A stretch of 64,000 bases of DNA from Acanthornis magna (GCA_036785705.1 JAWUZG010000052.1:2108001-2172000); one strand, 5' to 3'; positions 35,476-47,832 are shown, counted from the stretch's first letter. Notes: generated by a model not told the origin, from the sequence alone. Numbers and translations are program-made.

Positions 35476-37032
35476 TCTCTGCAACACTATGAAGTTAAGC
35501 ACCAGCTTAATCAAATGGTTTATGATATCTGTGTAAATAATTTAAAATGGTTATTTAGTAGAAGCTCAGATTTGCAAATTGTGAGATTTTTGCTTAAAAA
35601 CTAAGTCAATGTCCAGCAGCAGTGACCATCCGGTGTGGGCCAATGTACAGTACATCTGCCTGGATGCACAGAGGAACAAACGCATGATGCAGTTTGAGCC
35701 AGCAGTTTTGGCAAAGTAATGACATAATGAGGTTTTAATAGAAATACTCCATGAAAATGCAAAACAAATAAATAAACTGAGGAGAAAGCTCAGTGGAGAC
35801 TCCCATGCATTTTTAATTATTGTAGCTGGGGTTTCCAGCTAAAATTTTCATAGGAATAAAGTGAAAAAACAACATTATTTTAAATGCTTAAGCCCACTCT
35901 CAAGCTGAGCTTGTACTTTTAACTATTTTGAAGATCCCTTTGGAATATTTTGTTTTGGAGTAAGCAAGCCCCCCTGAAATACTCCATCTGTTAGAACGAT
36001 GATATAGGCCCTCTTTGTCATCATGTAAATACTTTAAAGAAGAAAGAAATTTGAAAATCAGAAAGTCCTGAAGAAGCTGCCCTTTGAAGAAAGGAAAAAG
36101 CAGAGAGGTAAGACATTATTGTCGAACAAACTACATTTATGAACAGCACTGTAACTGATGCCTCCCTTTAACAGCAGTCATCTCCTTCCCCTGTCACATC
36201 ACACAGACACAAGAAAATAAAGAGTTTTGAAACCTGATTTTCTATCCAGTGGTAATAACATTAGCCACCTTTAAACGTTTTCCCTTTCATAGCAGAAGAT
36301 TCAGTACTCTTTTATAACTTTTTACCAAAATTGAAATTCTATCAAACAGGGCTTCATTTGCCAAGCAGAAGTAGCAATGTCCATTAAATATCTGTCAGAC
36401 TGGTGTGCTGGTGGAATACAGGCACAAGAATTGATATTATTTGCCCAACAACCCTATAATGAAACCACATCACAAAAATACCCAATTTCTCATCATGAAA
36501 ATAGGATGTATAAGCATGAGAAATAGCTGATTTTACATCCTAACCTCAGGATCTGTCTCAAAATACCTTGTTTCATGAACTTTATAGACTTGACAAAGTA
36601 GAAATGTGGCTAAGTATCTGTTTTCTTCAGCTCTTTCTCTCTTTATTTTTAATTTATTTTGGGGGGACATACACATAATGAATTTGGTTCCAGATATTGA
36701 TCTGATATTGTAATTCTCCATATCTACTTAACTATACAAAATTATGTCCAAAGCTATTATTAGAAATAAACGGGGTATGAACAAAGACTATGAAAAGAAA
36801 ACAACAAAAATTCCCTTGGAAACTATATTAAGAAGGCTTTTGAATTGCATATGCAACAATGGAAGAAATGAGAATACGGTACATCAGGGTATAATAGAAT
36901 AATTTGTCTCATCTATACAAAAATTCATACAAAACATAAGGCAAACAATGACATTGTACATATGCAGTGCTTTGATGCGTTAGCTGAGATGGATCTACTA
37001 CAAAATACCAATTGTCCTAACTCAGGCATGTT
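35476..37032. other. single-copy DNA, no gene recognised
   Basis: About 1.5 kb, AT-rich, with no recognised repeat. Confidence 0.55.
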
Positions 37033-37238
37033 TATATCTATATCATCTATATCATCTATATCATCTATATCATCTATATCTATATCTAGATCTATATTTT
37101 GCTCCATATCCCTATCCATATCCCTATCCATATCCATATCCATATCCATATCCATATCCATATCCATATCCATATGTGTGTATATACATATCCATATATG
37201 TGTGTGTGTGTGTGTGTGTATATAAATATATATACACA
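37033..37238. repeat. compound microsatellite/minisatellite
   Basis: Three repeat types adjoin: four to five copies of a 9-bp unit CTATATCAT (about 37033-37080), about ten copies of a hexamer CATATC with two CCCTATC variants (37104-37174), then (TG)n at 37199-37219 and TATA-rich sequence. The 9-bp period gives Ser-Ile-Ser or Asp-Ile-Asp repeats in translation and the hexamer gives Ser-Ile or Met-Asp repeats. These are artefacts. Confidence 0.93.
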
Positions 37239-37935
37239 TAACACTTATAATGCCACTGGTGTATAATGAATGCAGAATGTACTAATTGGGTCACAAAGTC
37301 CAGTTCTAATACTGTCAGAAAATCATAATATAGATGTTTACTAGTGAAAGAAATAATGACAGGCCTATTATGGTGAGGCTGATAAACAAACCATTCAGCT
37401 ATAATTGTGATGTGTTAGTTGCGATGACACGATCTCTCTTTTCGTCACACCACTCATAAACAATGTTGGTTTTCTGGTGCAATGTCTTGGTTTAGTTTTG
37501 TTTTAAAAGTTCTGTAGCTAGTTCGTTGCCCTGTGGTAGCTGAAATCATAATTTCTGATAACAGCCAACCAAATTATTAGATTAAGAAATAAAGACAAAA
37601 ATGCACAGAAAAACTCCCAAATAAAAAAAACATATAAACCCTCCATCATAATACTTCAAACTCTTTACTTATCCTATTTGGAAGCTTGCTCCCATCTCCC
37701 ACACTGCATCTCACTAGCCCCTCCTTGTTCAGCAAGAAACAGAGATAACTTAGACTCCCTCACAGTACTCTGCTTGAAGGATTGCTGGAAAAGGCATTGG
37801 CTGGGTTGCCTGCCTCAGTGTTTTTCTGAAATGACTGTTTGGCGTATAGTCAAATATCTGAAGTCCTGAACTTTCGATCTGGTCACCTCAGAAAGAGTCC
37901 AGGGAAACCAGTTTCTTCTTACAAAACCAGAAAAT
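37239..37935. other. single-copy DNA, no gene recognised
   Basis: About 700 bp with no recognised element. Confidence 0.55.
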
Positions 37936-38025
37936 TCACAGAATGGTTTGAGCTGAAAGAGACCTTCTGGTTGCAACCCCCATACCATGGACAGGGATAC
38001 TTTGCACTAGACCAGGTTGCACCAT
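37936..38025 (-). mobile_element. CR1 LINE 3' tail fragment
   Basis: The plus strand reads TCACAGAATGGTTTGAGCTGAAAGAGACCTTC, then GTTGCAACCCCCATACCATGGACAGGGATACTTTGC, then TAGACCAGGTTGC. This is the reverse complement of a CR1 subfamily tail, with the CATGGCAGGGACACCTTCCACTAGACCAGGTTGC landmarks. Similarity ends near 38025. Confidence 0.85.
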
Positions 38026-41000
38026 GCTCAGAATGGTTGGGTGAAGTCTGGCTTCCAGGCATGCAGAAACCAGCTCTCCAAAACTGCTCATCTTTTAGGG
38101 TGCCCTGATGCCTCTTTAACTGACAAGAGACACATTTGTGACCAACACAAAAAAAGTAAATCTGAACTTTTAGATCTATTGTTGATTACGGAACAAATTC
38201 TCCTCAAAGAGATTTGTTGCATTTTTTCTTAATTCTCACCAGAAATAGAAAATGATGAAATCATTACAGAAAGAATGTTGAGAGTACCTCAACTTCAGTT
38301 GAACTATCTTCTTTTGCCAAAGAACTTGTTTTACTGTATACATTACTGTATACCTTACTGTATACATTTAAATTCCAAGAAAATTATATTCCCCTTTTTA
38401 ATGTCTAAATTAACTGGATGCCAAAACAAATATGATTTTTCTTTTTTAAGACTATGGGTTTCAAATAAAGTGTACTTTCTCACAGAAAACAGTTCCATCC
38501 ATCCCTTTTTGCCAAGTCATCACAGCATCATCAGTATCCACAGCCACCACAGTAGCCCAGGGTGGGAAGGACTATGATGCTGTTCCCTGCCCATTTCCCT
38601 TGGATCATGAGTAGCCTTTGGAAAAGGCTTTGAAAAAGCAGCAGCTTAATTTCACAGGGTACAAGGACCACAAACGTTGCTTGCCCAAAGATGGGGAATG
38701 CATCCAGGGGACACTCCCAGCCACTTCTAGCAAGTTCTTCTCTTGTTTTGTAGCTGAAATTCAACTTTGCCTAAGTCAAAAGACACTGTGAAGGCAAGGC
38801 TTTTGTTGTTACTAGACTCCAAATATCAAACAGGCTGTTTTTTAGGGTGAAGTAACTCACAGAACTACAGGACATTACCTTCAGAGAAAGGTATCCTTGA
38901 ATAACCTGTGCTTCCAATATGTTCCTTCCCACCTGCATATTGTCCCATTCTGTCAGCAGCTATGTTTTTAAGAAGAACTATGAATAGATGCCTCTAGAAA
39001 TGCAACATGGTTTGTTTTGTGATGGGCCAGATGGCATCTAGTGACAGATATATTTCAACAATGCATTCCTGGAAGAGGACACTTCTGTTCCTTTGACAGT
39101 ACCTGAATTATATATACTGTATATATCTCTTCAGTAAAATGTCTGAGATGCTCCAACAGTTACATGCAGAATTATTTGCTTCTGTTCAATGAGAAAGCAC
39201 ATTTTTGGTGTTGTTACTTTATTTGTTTTCTTATTTTTTGTTGTTATCTCAAGAAGGAAGACGATTAAGAGATTCATGTTCTTTTCAGGGGCGGGAGTTT
39301 ATAACTTTATTTTCACCAGTAAAGTTACATATATTTTCCATCAAACAGTCTCAAACAGACTGGATGTTTAATGCTACAACTAGGCTTTACTTGATGATTC
39401 AACTTTTAAAAAAATCAGGTTATACGTTTGCATGTATACTATATTCACTGACATTTGAGTGGGATCCATCTGACAAAGGCTGTGCTGCTTTGCCTTGCCT
39501 CTCTCTAACAAAACACAGAGAGTGTCATCATTCACCATTACGGCTGGGATTCAGAGCCTTTAGAAGCCTGGCAATAAAACTTATCGAGGCTTGAATACAT
39601 TCCTTCCATTCCTGGTTGGGTGCCTTCTAATCACCAGAAATCCTCGGAATAGTCTCTACCAGAATAAAATAAGGTTTCATTTAAAGTCTGAAATTGTTTT
39701 TATTTTAGGAATCGTGTCTTATTTTAGTTCCATAGTTCTGATTCTGTTCTATATTCAACAGCAATTTATTTCTTAAGGAAGGTCTAACATGCTCTGGGTT
39801 TAGGAAAATAATCAGCTGAAGTTTGGATGATTCTGCTTTGTGCTATTTCAGGTGGGTAGGCAGGGAACTCTGCTCAAACCCTGGAGGTTGCATCCATTTT
39901 ACAAGAGATTACTTTCTAACCACTCTTTGAAAGCAGCATCTTAAAAATCTCTCATGTTTCACTGGCTCACACAGCTAAAAACAAGGTGTCTGTTTTTGCA
40001 AAAATGTAATTGTTTCAATTTTTATCCTACAACTGAAATCACGTGTTGTTCTGTTCTTACACTTTTCAGGATTTTTCACTGTAGGTCCTGCTAAATATGA
40101 GTTTGCAAACTCTCTGGGTCTTCTCTCTTTTTCATAATAGCAGTTTGCCACTCAAACTTCTGCCAACAGAAACAGTCAGAATTTATTTGTATGCTACTTG
40201 AAAGAAATAAAGTGATATGTTTTAGAAGCAGTGGATATAAATTTGTGTTTAATTTTAGTAATAGAAGTCCTATAAGCTGATAGGTGTAAACTGGTGTCAA
40301 GATTATATAAAGAACTTAAAATTCAGTCAGAATGATGCTTTGATATATTTACACTCAAAACCACATTTCCAGTTTCACACATTACATGTAAATTACCAGA
40401 TATCAAAAGGCTGCTAAGAACTGATAATTCGGAACTGTGGCTCTAGTTCAGCAAGAAATGATAGCTTGTTTTCTCACACAGGAATATAGAAACATCATCT
40501 GAAATGCAGACATATGCTTTGAAGTACAGCAAGGGCAAAAAATTCTCAGCATCTGTTAACAACTGTTGGGAGGCTTGGGTTAGATCTTGGATATAATCTG
40601 TCAATTTGCATCAATCAAGCTAATTTACATTTCAAGACATAATGAAATGTGACCAACACAATCAAATACATGAACGTAATGTAACAGCAAAATGCATTCT
40701 TGATGACAGTGGATAAAGGAGCTGCAATTTTGGTCTAACTCAGAAAATACTGTTTGATTTTTTAAAGTATTTTTGGGATAAAATGTGGCCTTTGCTGAAT
40801 GGTTTTGGCAGTTCTCATGGAAATTTCAAAGGGCATGAGTAGGGCATTTCTAGCTACTACACCGCTGAGGATTTCATTTGCCACTAAATAAAAAAGAAAC
40901 TAATCATTTGCAACTTTCTGTCAAGAATGGGTTCAACCATCCTTTTAATACTGATTGTAACCTATAAGACTGCATAGAGGGTGCATAGTATTGCTCATAT

Positions 41001-43266
41001 ATAAACATATTTACACATGTGTAACCTTAGGTATTTTTGTCATAGATTTTAATTGAATAATGATAGACTTCTTGAGTAAACTATCACAAAAGCATCCTTG
41101 CTTTATCCTGCAGCCAAACCCTTAATGAAGTTGTGACTGGACATTAATATAACAATGTTAATCATGCCAACACCATGCAGAGTAGGTGATCCCAGACAAC
41201 AGCAGACAGCAAAACACATCTCTCATTAATTCAACTGTAAAAAGATTAAATCTATGAGATTTGCTTGAAAACAGACAAGTCCATTATGTGACAGAAATAA
41301 TCTGTTAAGAATTGGTCACATCTTACATACCTCCATATCTGTATTTTGTTCAGTAAATACCTCTGATATTTTATTATTTTGTGTATGTGCAATCCTTAAG
41401 AAGTTTCTTTAGGACACCTGAACAGTTTTTCATTTATATAATTGCTTAAAAATCAGCTGTCTTTTCTGATCAGCTAGTAAGTGAATGATATAAAGGAAAC
41501 AGCACTCCTACATCCATTTTCTCCAGCCAGTGCGCTGAGAGGTATATATGTGATGAGTTTCACAGAAGACTGAGCAGGCTGCCAGACTAACTCCATGCTG
41601 TACCTACTGCTGCCGGTAATCCCACCACACAGAGTGTAAGAGGTTGGTAAATCCATCTGTTTCTGAGAACTGGCCCACCATCATTCCTGTGTCTATCTTT
41701 GATTTAATCATTTGATTTGATTCACAATGCTGCTTAGAGCAAGGATTTGAAAAAGCCCTTACAAGAGATAGCCAGATCTCCTCCCACTGGGTCATGTTAG
41801 TGTTTGTGTACTCCACTCCTTTAAAATGCTACAACTTTGTTTGTTAATCCACGCCTCCAGAAAGAAGTGTGTAATTTTATCTCAATACATCAACATTACC
41901 TATTCAAATCCAAGCCATACTAGAAAATGAAAGACAGTGGAAAATGATGCAGACCAATCATTAAATTAGTTGTTTAGGGGTGGAGTGATCAAAAGCTTTC
42001 AAATCCTGTAAGTCTTATTTTCTTTAAGTGGGAGTGAGGCATCCTAGCTTATAAAGCCTTTTTTTCAAATTTCATGCTAACTATAAAGTGTTCCAAAACC
42101 AGATTTAGATCCTCAGGCCTTAAAATTCCTGGAGGGTGAATTACTTTACAAAAAGAATTGTTTTCTTTAGAAAGGCAGTCTATCCCCACAGGCTGGTAAA
42201 ATTTAAATCTGTGATGGCATCTCTAACAACAAACCAAAAAAGTCCACAGGTACTGCTTTAGCTAAATAAGGTAAGTCTTTATGTCATTAAAAATGTAACA
42301 CAGTAACTTGAGTTTCTAAATGAAATATAAATTAAGAAGAAGCATAGAAAGGGAATTTCAGGCATTACTTCTCAATCCATGAGACTGCAACACTGCAAAA
42401 TTGTAGAAAATCTGAAGTTATCTCTCTTACCTTAATTATAGATTTTCACCAATGTCCCAGAAGCAGAGAATATCTTATTTTCCAAGAAAAGAAATGCGTC
42501 CATCCTACCAAAGAAATAAAGAGGGGAAAAGAAAGGAAATTGAAAAAAGACTTGCAATTTCAGAAAGTTTATTTCTCTTGTACTGTTATGGAATTAGAAA
42601 GTAATTTTGAAGTCCTGTTTAGTGCCAGAGGAAAGGATGTTTAATTATATTTGCTATGAGGACATCATAGTATTGTGAGACATTTAATGAGTGTTAAACT
42701 AAGACAGCACAATAGAACTGAAGGCTCTCCTCGTATCACTTATTCAAATAGCTTTTAGAAAGTCACCATCTTTTTATATCAGGGGTTTATACAAGAGATT
42801 TTCTGAGCTGTTATCCACAGGATACACATTTTTATTATAATCCCAACATATTACCCTGTAAAACAAGTTATATATTCATCTGTAGTAAGGTCAGTGAGCC
42901 TCCATTCCTGGACCTAAACATAGAATTACTAATTATTACACCCAAAGGGAAAAAACTGGTCCAGGTATATCTAATTGTATCAAAACATGTGTCCTATAAT
43001 ATGACTGTTCACTTTGTTACCCATCCTGTATCCCACTGGGCCAGCAAAGATATTCCATCCACTTAAGGTCTGTAATACTTAACATTCAACACAGACACAC
43101 AGATTTACATGTATAGAGATATATACATATGTACATTTAAGAAGGTAATACACAATGGTAATGTAAAACCAAAACTTTTAACTTCAAACCAGGACCCTTC
43201 TGATATCATCTTCACAAACTGTTAAAATACCGTAGGAGATGGTCTTGATACAGGAACAGAACAGAT
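38026..43266. other. single-copy DNA, no gene recognised
   Basis: About 5.2 kb without a recognisable gene. It holds a three-copy 12-bp repeat at 38332-38367. Frames of up to 129 codons (39205-39594) have no domain likeness. Confidence 0.55.
38332..38367. repeat. three tandem copies of a 12-bp unit
   Basis: TACTGTATACAT, TACTGTATACCT and TACTGTATACAT, contiguous. Each unit contains the short palindrome GTATAC. Confidence 0.93.
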
Positions 43267-43595
43267 TCATAGATTCATAGAAACAGAACCTTTTAGGCTG
43301 TAAAAGTTAGGAGTATTTTAATAGTTAGGAGTATTATAAATTTAATATAAAATTTAGGAGTATCAAGCCCTACAGATAATCCCTCACTGCCAAGCCCACC
43401 ATGAACTGATGTGCCCAGGTGCTACATCAAGGCATCTTTTAAACATCTGTGGGGATGGAGACTCCATTGCTTCCCTGGACAGCCTGTTCCAATGCCTGAC
43501 AACCTTTTCAGGAAAGAAATTTTTCTTAACATCTAATCTAAACGTCCCCTTGCACAACTTGAGGCCATTTTCTCTTGTCTTCCTCCTGTATTCTG
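43267..43595 (-). mobile_element. CR1 LINE 3' end with an internal amplified decamer
   Basis: The plus strand starts TCATAGATTCATAGAAACAGAACC and, after an expansion, continues ATCAAGCCC, CTGCCAAGCCCACCA, GACTCCATTGCTTCCCTGGACAGCCTGTTCCAATGCCTGACAACC, TTTCAGGAAAGAAATTTTTCTTAA, AATCTAAACGTCCCCTTGCACAACTTGAGGCCATTTTCTCTTGTCTT. All of this is CR1 3' sequence in reverse complement. Three copies of TTAGGAGTAT sit at 43307-43316, 43325-43334 and 43354-43363 where the family has one similar stretch, so the copy was locally expanded after insertion. Confidence 0.93.
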
Positions 43596-43890
43596 GCTAA
43601 CTGCATTGAACACACTGATTATTTTTACTTTTGAGGAGCAGAAGAGTATTTCCTGTTTTCCCTGAAATTGTCAGAGCAGTACCAGGTCCTTTAGTTTTGG
43701 CTACCTGGGGAGTCAAAATTATAAGAACACTTAGTTCCTAAGAAGTTCTAGAAATGATACCAGGTCGTCTGATCACCAGACCCTTCTGCCATTTGAGGTT
43801 GCAATGGGAGATTTTGATGCTGCTCACTCTGAACCTAAATCTGATGTGGGTCTTGGCCTCGAATTTAACCATCCCAGTGCCTGAGCTTTA
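43596..43890. other. short single-copy spacer between two CR1 tails
   Basis: About 295 bp with no recognised element, between two CR1 copies in the same orientation. The second copy starts with its own 3' terminus, so the two are independent insertions. Confidence 0.5.
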
Positions 43891-44075
43891 GAATCATAGA
43901 ATCAGTGAGGTTGGAAAAGACCTCTAAGTTCATCAAGTCTGACCATCAACCTAACACCACCACCATGTTCACCACTAAACCATATATATCTTCAAGTGCC
44001 CTATCCACACATTTTTTAGCATGTCCAGCGATGGTGATTCAACCATTTTAGTGCTAAAAGTGACCAAGCCCTTTC
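43891..44075 (-). mobile_element. CR1 LINE 3' tail fragment
   Basis: GAATCATAGAATCAGTGAGGTTGGAAAAGACCTCTAAGTTCATCAAGTC is followed by CATCAACCTAACACCACCACCATGTTCACCACTAAACCATAT, AAGTGCCCTATCCACAC and AGCGATGGTGATTCAACCA. This is a well-preserved CR1 terminus in reverse complement, about 185 bp long. Confidence 0.92.
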
Positions 44076-45510
44076 AATAGTTTAAGCTCAGTCACCACTG
44101 CCATAGTAACTCTAGTCACAAAATAAGTTCACAGGTAAAGGAGGTTTCTGCAAGTATTTGGCTCCAGTTGTTCTGTTCCTGTGTCCCACCTGTTATGCTT
44201 TAAGCAGCAGACTATTGACACCCAGCAGTGACAGTAAAAAGAAGAAAAAATTAAAAAAAAACAAAACAAAAAACCAACAAACAACCCCAGGCAAACTGCC
44301 TGCAAAAAAACAGCGGCTGTAATTTATAGGGACAATATTTGTCACTGAAGATTTGTAGATTGTCCTTCACACTTAGAGAGGCAAGCCTACGTGCTGCCTT
44401 TGCCTTTGATAGTTAAAGCAATGAATGTAAAAAAGATGAACAAAAAAGAAAATGTGTCTGGAAAAACAGTTTTCTTCTACAGAAATTTTTTTTTTCTTTC
44501 TTGTAATTAGCATATTTATCTGATCAAAATTTTACTGATATAAATCATGACTATGTCAAGTGTTTGCTTCTCCCTCAGATTAATATTGTGGGAATCAGGT
44601 AGACGTATTTTTTACCTTGCCCTTTCACAAATCCTAGACAAGAACAAGGATAAAACCCACACTTATGAATGTGATAGAGTTATAATGATTTAATGAGTTA
44701 CAGCTTATCAGTTGAGTTCTATGAATTACTGTTTGCATGATTTTCAGCTCTCCCTGCCTTGCAGGTTAATGTAAAACTTTAAATCAAGGAGAAGATGTAT
44801 TAGCTTAAATAGCCTGATTTTGAATTCAGGATGGCTGCAAGGAGACATGCTGACAGTTAGTTGAGCATCGCTAGGAGAAAGGTGTATTGTTTGAAGCCAG
44901 TGTACCTGAAGTCTGTACCTAAAGCAAAAAGTTGGGGTTTTTTTCATCCTGGGTTTCAGTGAAAGTACTCTACCTTTCACCAATATGAATGAAAGATTTA
45001 GATGATAATGACTTCTGAAATCTAGGAGGATTTCCTTCTTTATTTTCTCCCATTCTATTTTCTTCTCTTTAGTTTTGCTACACTGGTGGCACTTTTCCCT
45101 TTTGATTTGTTCTTAAAAGTTGACCTTAGTTACTTCTCACACTGCAGGGATTTCATGGCTGTGCACCAGTTTAATGCTAATGAGTAAAAAGCTCTAAAGT
45201 CTGACAATAATTAAATGGGCACTTGCAATTGAGCACTTGGTGGGAAATGCTGTTCTTTAACTCAGAGGAAAAGCAAATTCTTGACTTGGGTTTGGAGAAC
45301 GGAAAGATGAAAAAAAGAATGAGAAAAAAGTTCTATCAGAGCAGCTGTGAAAAAAACCCAACAAACAAAACATAAATACAGAAATTTTGAAAATTCCTAC
45401 TTCTTGTTTTACCAGCAGCAGTGGTGTCCTTCCCAGAACAAGAACATTGTATTCACAGAGTACATCAGAGTTAAAGGAGAGATGAAACATTAATTATACA
45501 TATAAATATG
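44076..45510. other. single-copy DNA, no gene recognised
   Basis: About 1.4 kb with an A-rich tract at 44247-44285. No gene or transposon recognised. Confidence 0.55.
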
Positions 45511-45513
45511 CAT

Positions 45514-45598
<85 letters not shown>

Positions 45599-45610
45599 TA
45601 TACATATACA
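45511..45610 (+). repeat. hexamer microsatellite (CATATA/CACATA)n
   Basis: About 100 bp of hexamer units: CATATA-type at both ends and a core of CACATA units. The outer and inner unit types differ by one base. It produces Ile/His/Tyr repeat frames that are not genes. Confidence 0.93.
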
Positions 45611-46382
45611 GCATGCCAGAACGACCTTGTCCTCATGGGGGAAAAAAAGGGCTATTTATGGTGCTGAATTTAATTGCACAGAAAAGTGTCAAACACCTAC
45701 ACCCTGCTTCTGATCCCCTTCTAGCCACCTTGCTTCTACTTCTGATCCCACCTTTTCCTGCTGAAGTTTTTACTTTGTGGTGAGAAGCAATAACCAGAGA
45801 AATCATAGTGAGAATGGACTAAGCAATCTGGACATAGGCCATTCCTTGCCTCTCTCCCAGGTAAACTTGTAGGGCATAAAGAAGCGACATTGACGATATG
45901 TCTTTGACTTCAATTGTACAGTAGGGTATGAATTGCTCTATCTTATACTGAGGTTTACAAATAATAAATCAAAGGGTGGTTGATTAAAGGACTATCACAA
46001 GGAGATCACTCAGTATAGACTGCAGTACCTGCCCAATCTCATGAGCCCTGTAACACATGAACATGAGAAAAAAGGAAGAAACAAATGTGTCATGTTTCAC
46101 ATCGTGTGATTGAATTTTTCATTTGAGGATCTCTTTCCATGACTCTCAGACCCCACTTTTTCAACAATTGAATCCTGTAATTAATTTACAAACAAACTGT
46201 GCCTGCCATGAGCTCTTGGTCCAAAACAGAAACTCTGGCTCTGCAGAGAAGCCAGTAACTGTCTGCCTTACTCGGCAGACCTTAACTGTCTTGCTCACCA
46301 CGGCTGCAACCCCAGCTGATAAACTTTCTTGACTTTGTGACTTATCTTAGCATGTAAACAGGTGCATAATCCTATCTCACTA
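45611..46382. other. single-copy DNA, no gene recognised
   Basis: About 770 bp. No recognised element. Confidence 0.55.
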
Positions 46383-46512
46383 TCACAGAATCATAGAACT
46401 GCTTGAGTTGGAGGGACATTAAATAATACCTCATTCCAATCCTCTGCCATGGGAAGAGACACATTCCATTAGACCAGGTTGCTCAAACTCCCATCCAACT
46501 TGGCCTTGAACA
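46383..46512 (-). mobile_element. CR1 LINE 3' tail, abutting another CR1
   Basis: TCACAGAATCATAGAACTGCTTGAGTTGGAGGGACATTAAA is followed by CCATGGGAAGAGACACATTCCATTAGACCAGGTTGCTCAAACTCCCATCCAACTTGGCCTTGAACA. This subfamily differs from the next copy: it has the TAGACCAGGTTGCTC tail. It ends exactly where the neighbouring CR1 terminus starts. Confidence 0.93.
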
Positions 46513-47100
46513 CAGAACCGTCAAGGTTTGCAGAGATCTTTCAAGACCATCTAGTCCAACTGTGAACCCAGCACCACCATAGTCATCCCTAGCCCATATC
46601 CCCAAGTGCCACATCCATAAACCTTTGGAACACTTCCAGAGTCAGTGACCCCACCACTGTCCTCAGCAATTCATTCCAATGCCTAACAACTCTTTCATTT
46701 TTTTGGTTTTTTTTAACTAGTCTGAAACACCCCTCGTGCAACTTAAGGCCATTTCCTCTCATCTTTTCACTTAAAACATGCAGAAGAGATGAACCCCACA
46801 CCACTATAAGCCTGCTTTCTGGGAGTGTAGAGAGCAATGATGTCCCCCTGAGCCTCCTCTTCCCTAGGCTATAGAACACCAGCTCTCTAAGCTGCTCGTC
46901 AAAACACATGTTTTCTAAACCGTTTTCCAGCTCTGTTACCCTTCTCTGGACGCAGTACAGCACCTCAACTTCCTTTTTGAAGTAAGGAGCCCAGAACTTA
47001 ACTAGTACTTGAGCTACAGCCTCATAGTGCCAAGTGCAACAAGACAATCACTTCCTTGGCCATGCTGGCCACACTATTCTTGATACAGGCCAAGATATCA
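46513..47100 (-). mobile_element. CR1 LINE 3' portion, about 590 bp
   Basis: The plus strand starts AGAACCGTCAAGGTTTGCAGAGATC and runs through the full reverse-complement 3' region: ACTTCCAGAGTCAGTGACCCCACC, TTCATTCCAATGCCTAACAACTC, CTGAAACACCCCTCGTGCAACTTAAGGCCATTTCCTCTCATC, then coding sequence. In the minus-strand frame at 46589-47047 one reads CVQRRVTELENGLENMCFDEQLRELVFYSLGKRRLRGTS, GLKLHEGCFRLVKKNQKNERVVRHWNELL and VFQRFMDVALGDM. These match the CR1 C-terminal order VQRRATKLVKGLE...RLRELGLFSLEKRRLRGDLI...[25 protein letters not shown]...VFKRRVDVALRDMV. The frame is unusually long (152 codons) but has lost the catalytic RT core. Confidence 0.94.
46589..47047 (-). pseudogene. CR1 ORF2 C-terminal remnant, 152-codon open frame
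   Basis: This frame covers only the end of the CR1 second open reading frame, after the reverse-transcriptase palm. Conserved pieces are CVQRRVTELENGLENM (CR1: VQRRATKLV.GLE), EQLRELVFYSLGKRRLRGTSLLS (CR1: ERLRELGLFSLEKRRLRGDLI) and GLKLHEGCFRLVKKNQKNERVVRHWNELLRTVVGSLTLEVFQRFMDVALGDMG. About 60 residues usually found between RLRGDLI and GLKLRQGRF are partly replaced by LPESRLIVVWGSSLLHVLSEKMRGN. The ATG at 47047 is internal and not a true start. It is a truncated, non-functional copy. Confidence 0.88.
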
Positions 47101-47832
47101 TTTTTTTGCATCATGATATTGGTTAAAGGGTAACTATCAGCCCCAGGCAGCCACAGTTCTTCAAAGAAGTACATTTTCCAGGTCTGCTTTCCAGTTTTTT
47201 TTTTCCTGATTCTCTTTGGAAAGCTGAATGGATCATACATCTCCAGGGAGCAACTTTCTCTTACTAAGCTGTGAAGTCAGAGCCCATCTATTTTTCTGTT
47301 ATCTCTGCTGTGATGTGTTCGGATTGATAGAATATGAAATAAAATTAAAATTGATCATTATAAAATATCCAATATGATTTTGTTCATAATGAAGATTTAA
47401 AAAGATCATAACTTTTAATCTGATTGTTGCATAAATTAAAATCACCTGTTTGCTAAACTTTCTTCTACATTTTATTTTTCTTCATCATTAGAGCAACATC
47501 ACACTGCAGTTCTCCACTATATTATACTTTTGCTCCTCCAGTTCAGTCACAATCATTGTGGATAAACTCCGTTACAGATGCTTCTATAAGCATCTCCGTG
47601 GGGAAGCTGAAAATCTAGGTCACTTTTTTCACTGAAAAGTGAATCAAATTTCTTTTTGACGATATTGGAAAGTGTGAAACTCTGATGAACTCCTAAACTT
47701 TGATCAGCATTACTAACCCATGGCATGAAATTATGCACTTCTATGTGCAGCAGCTACTAATAAAAGCTCATCCAGCTGTCCAAGGTTACATGGAAGGTGT
47801 AACCAAAGGTATGTATTCTAGTACCATCTCCA
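47101..47832. other. single-copy DNA, no gene recognised
   Basis: About 730 bp. Very weak CR1 likeness may continue for 60-100 bp past 47100 (CAGCCCCAGGCAGCC), but I cannot support it. Confidence 0.5.

Noticed and set aside
37033..37174. Regular short repeats as a CRISPR-like array
   Set aside because: There are no unique spacers. The units are contiguous 9-bp and 6-bp microsatellite repeats.
36925..37239. Asp-Ile/Met-Asp repeat frame and its Ser-Ile counterpart
   Set aside because: They are translations of the compound microsatellite at 37033-37238.
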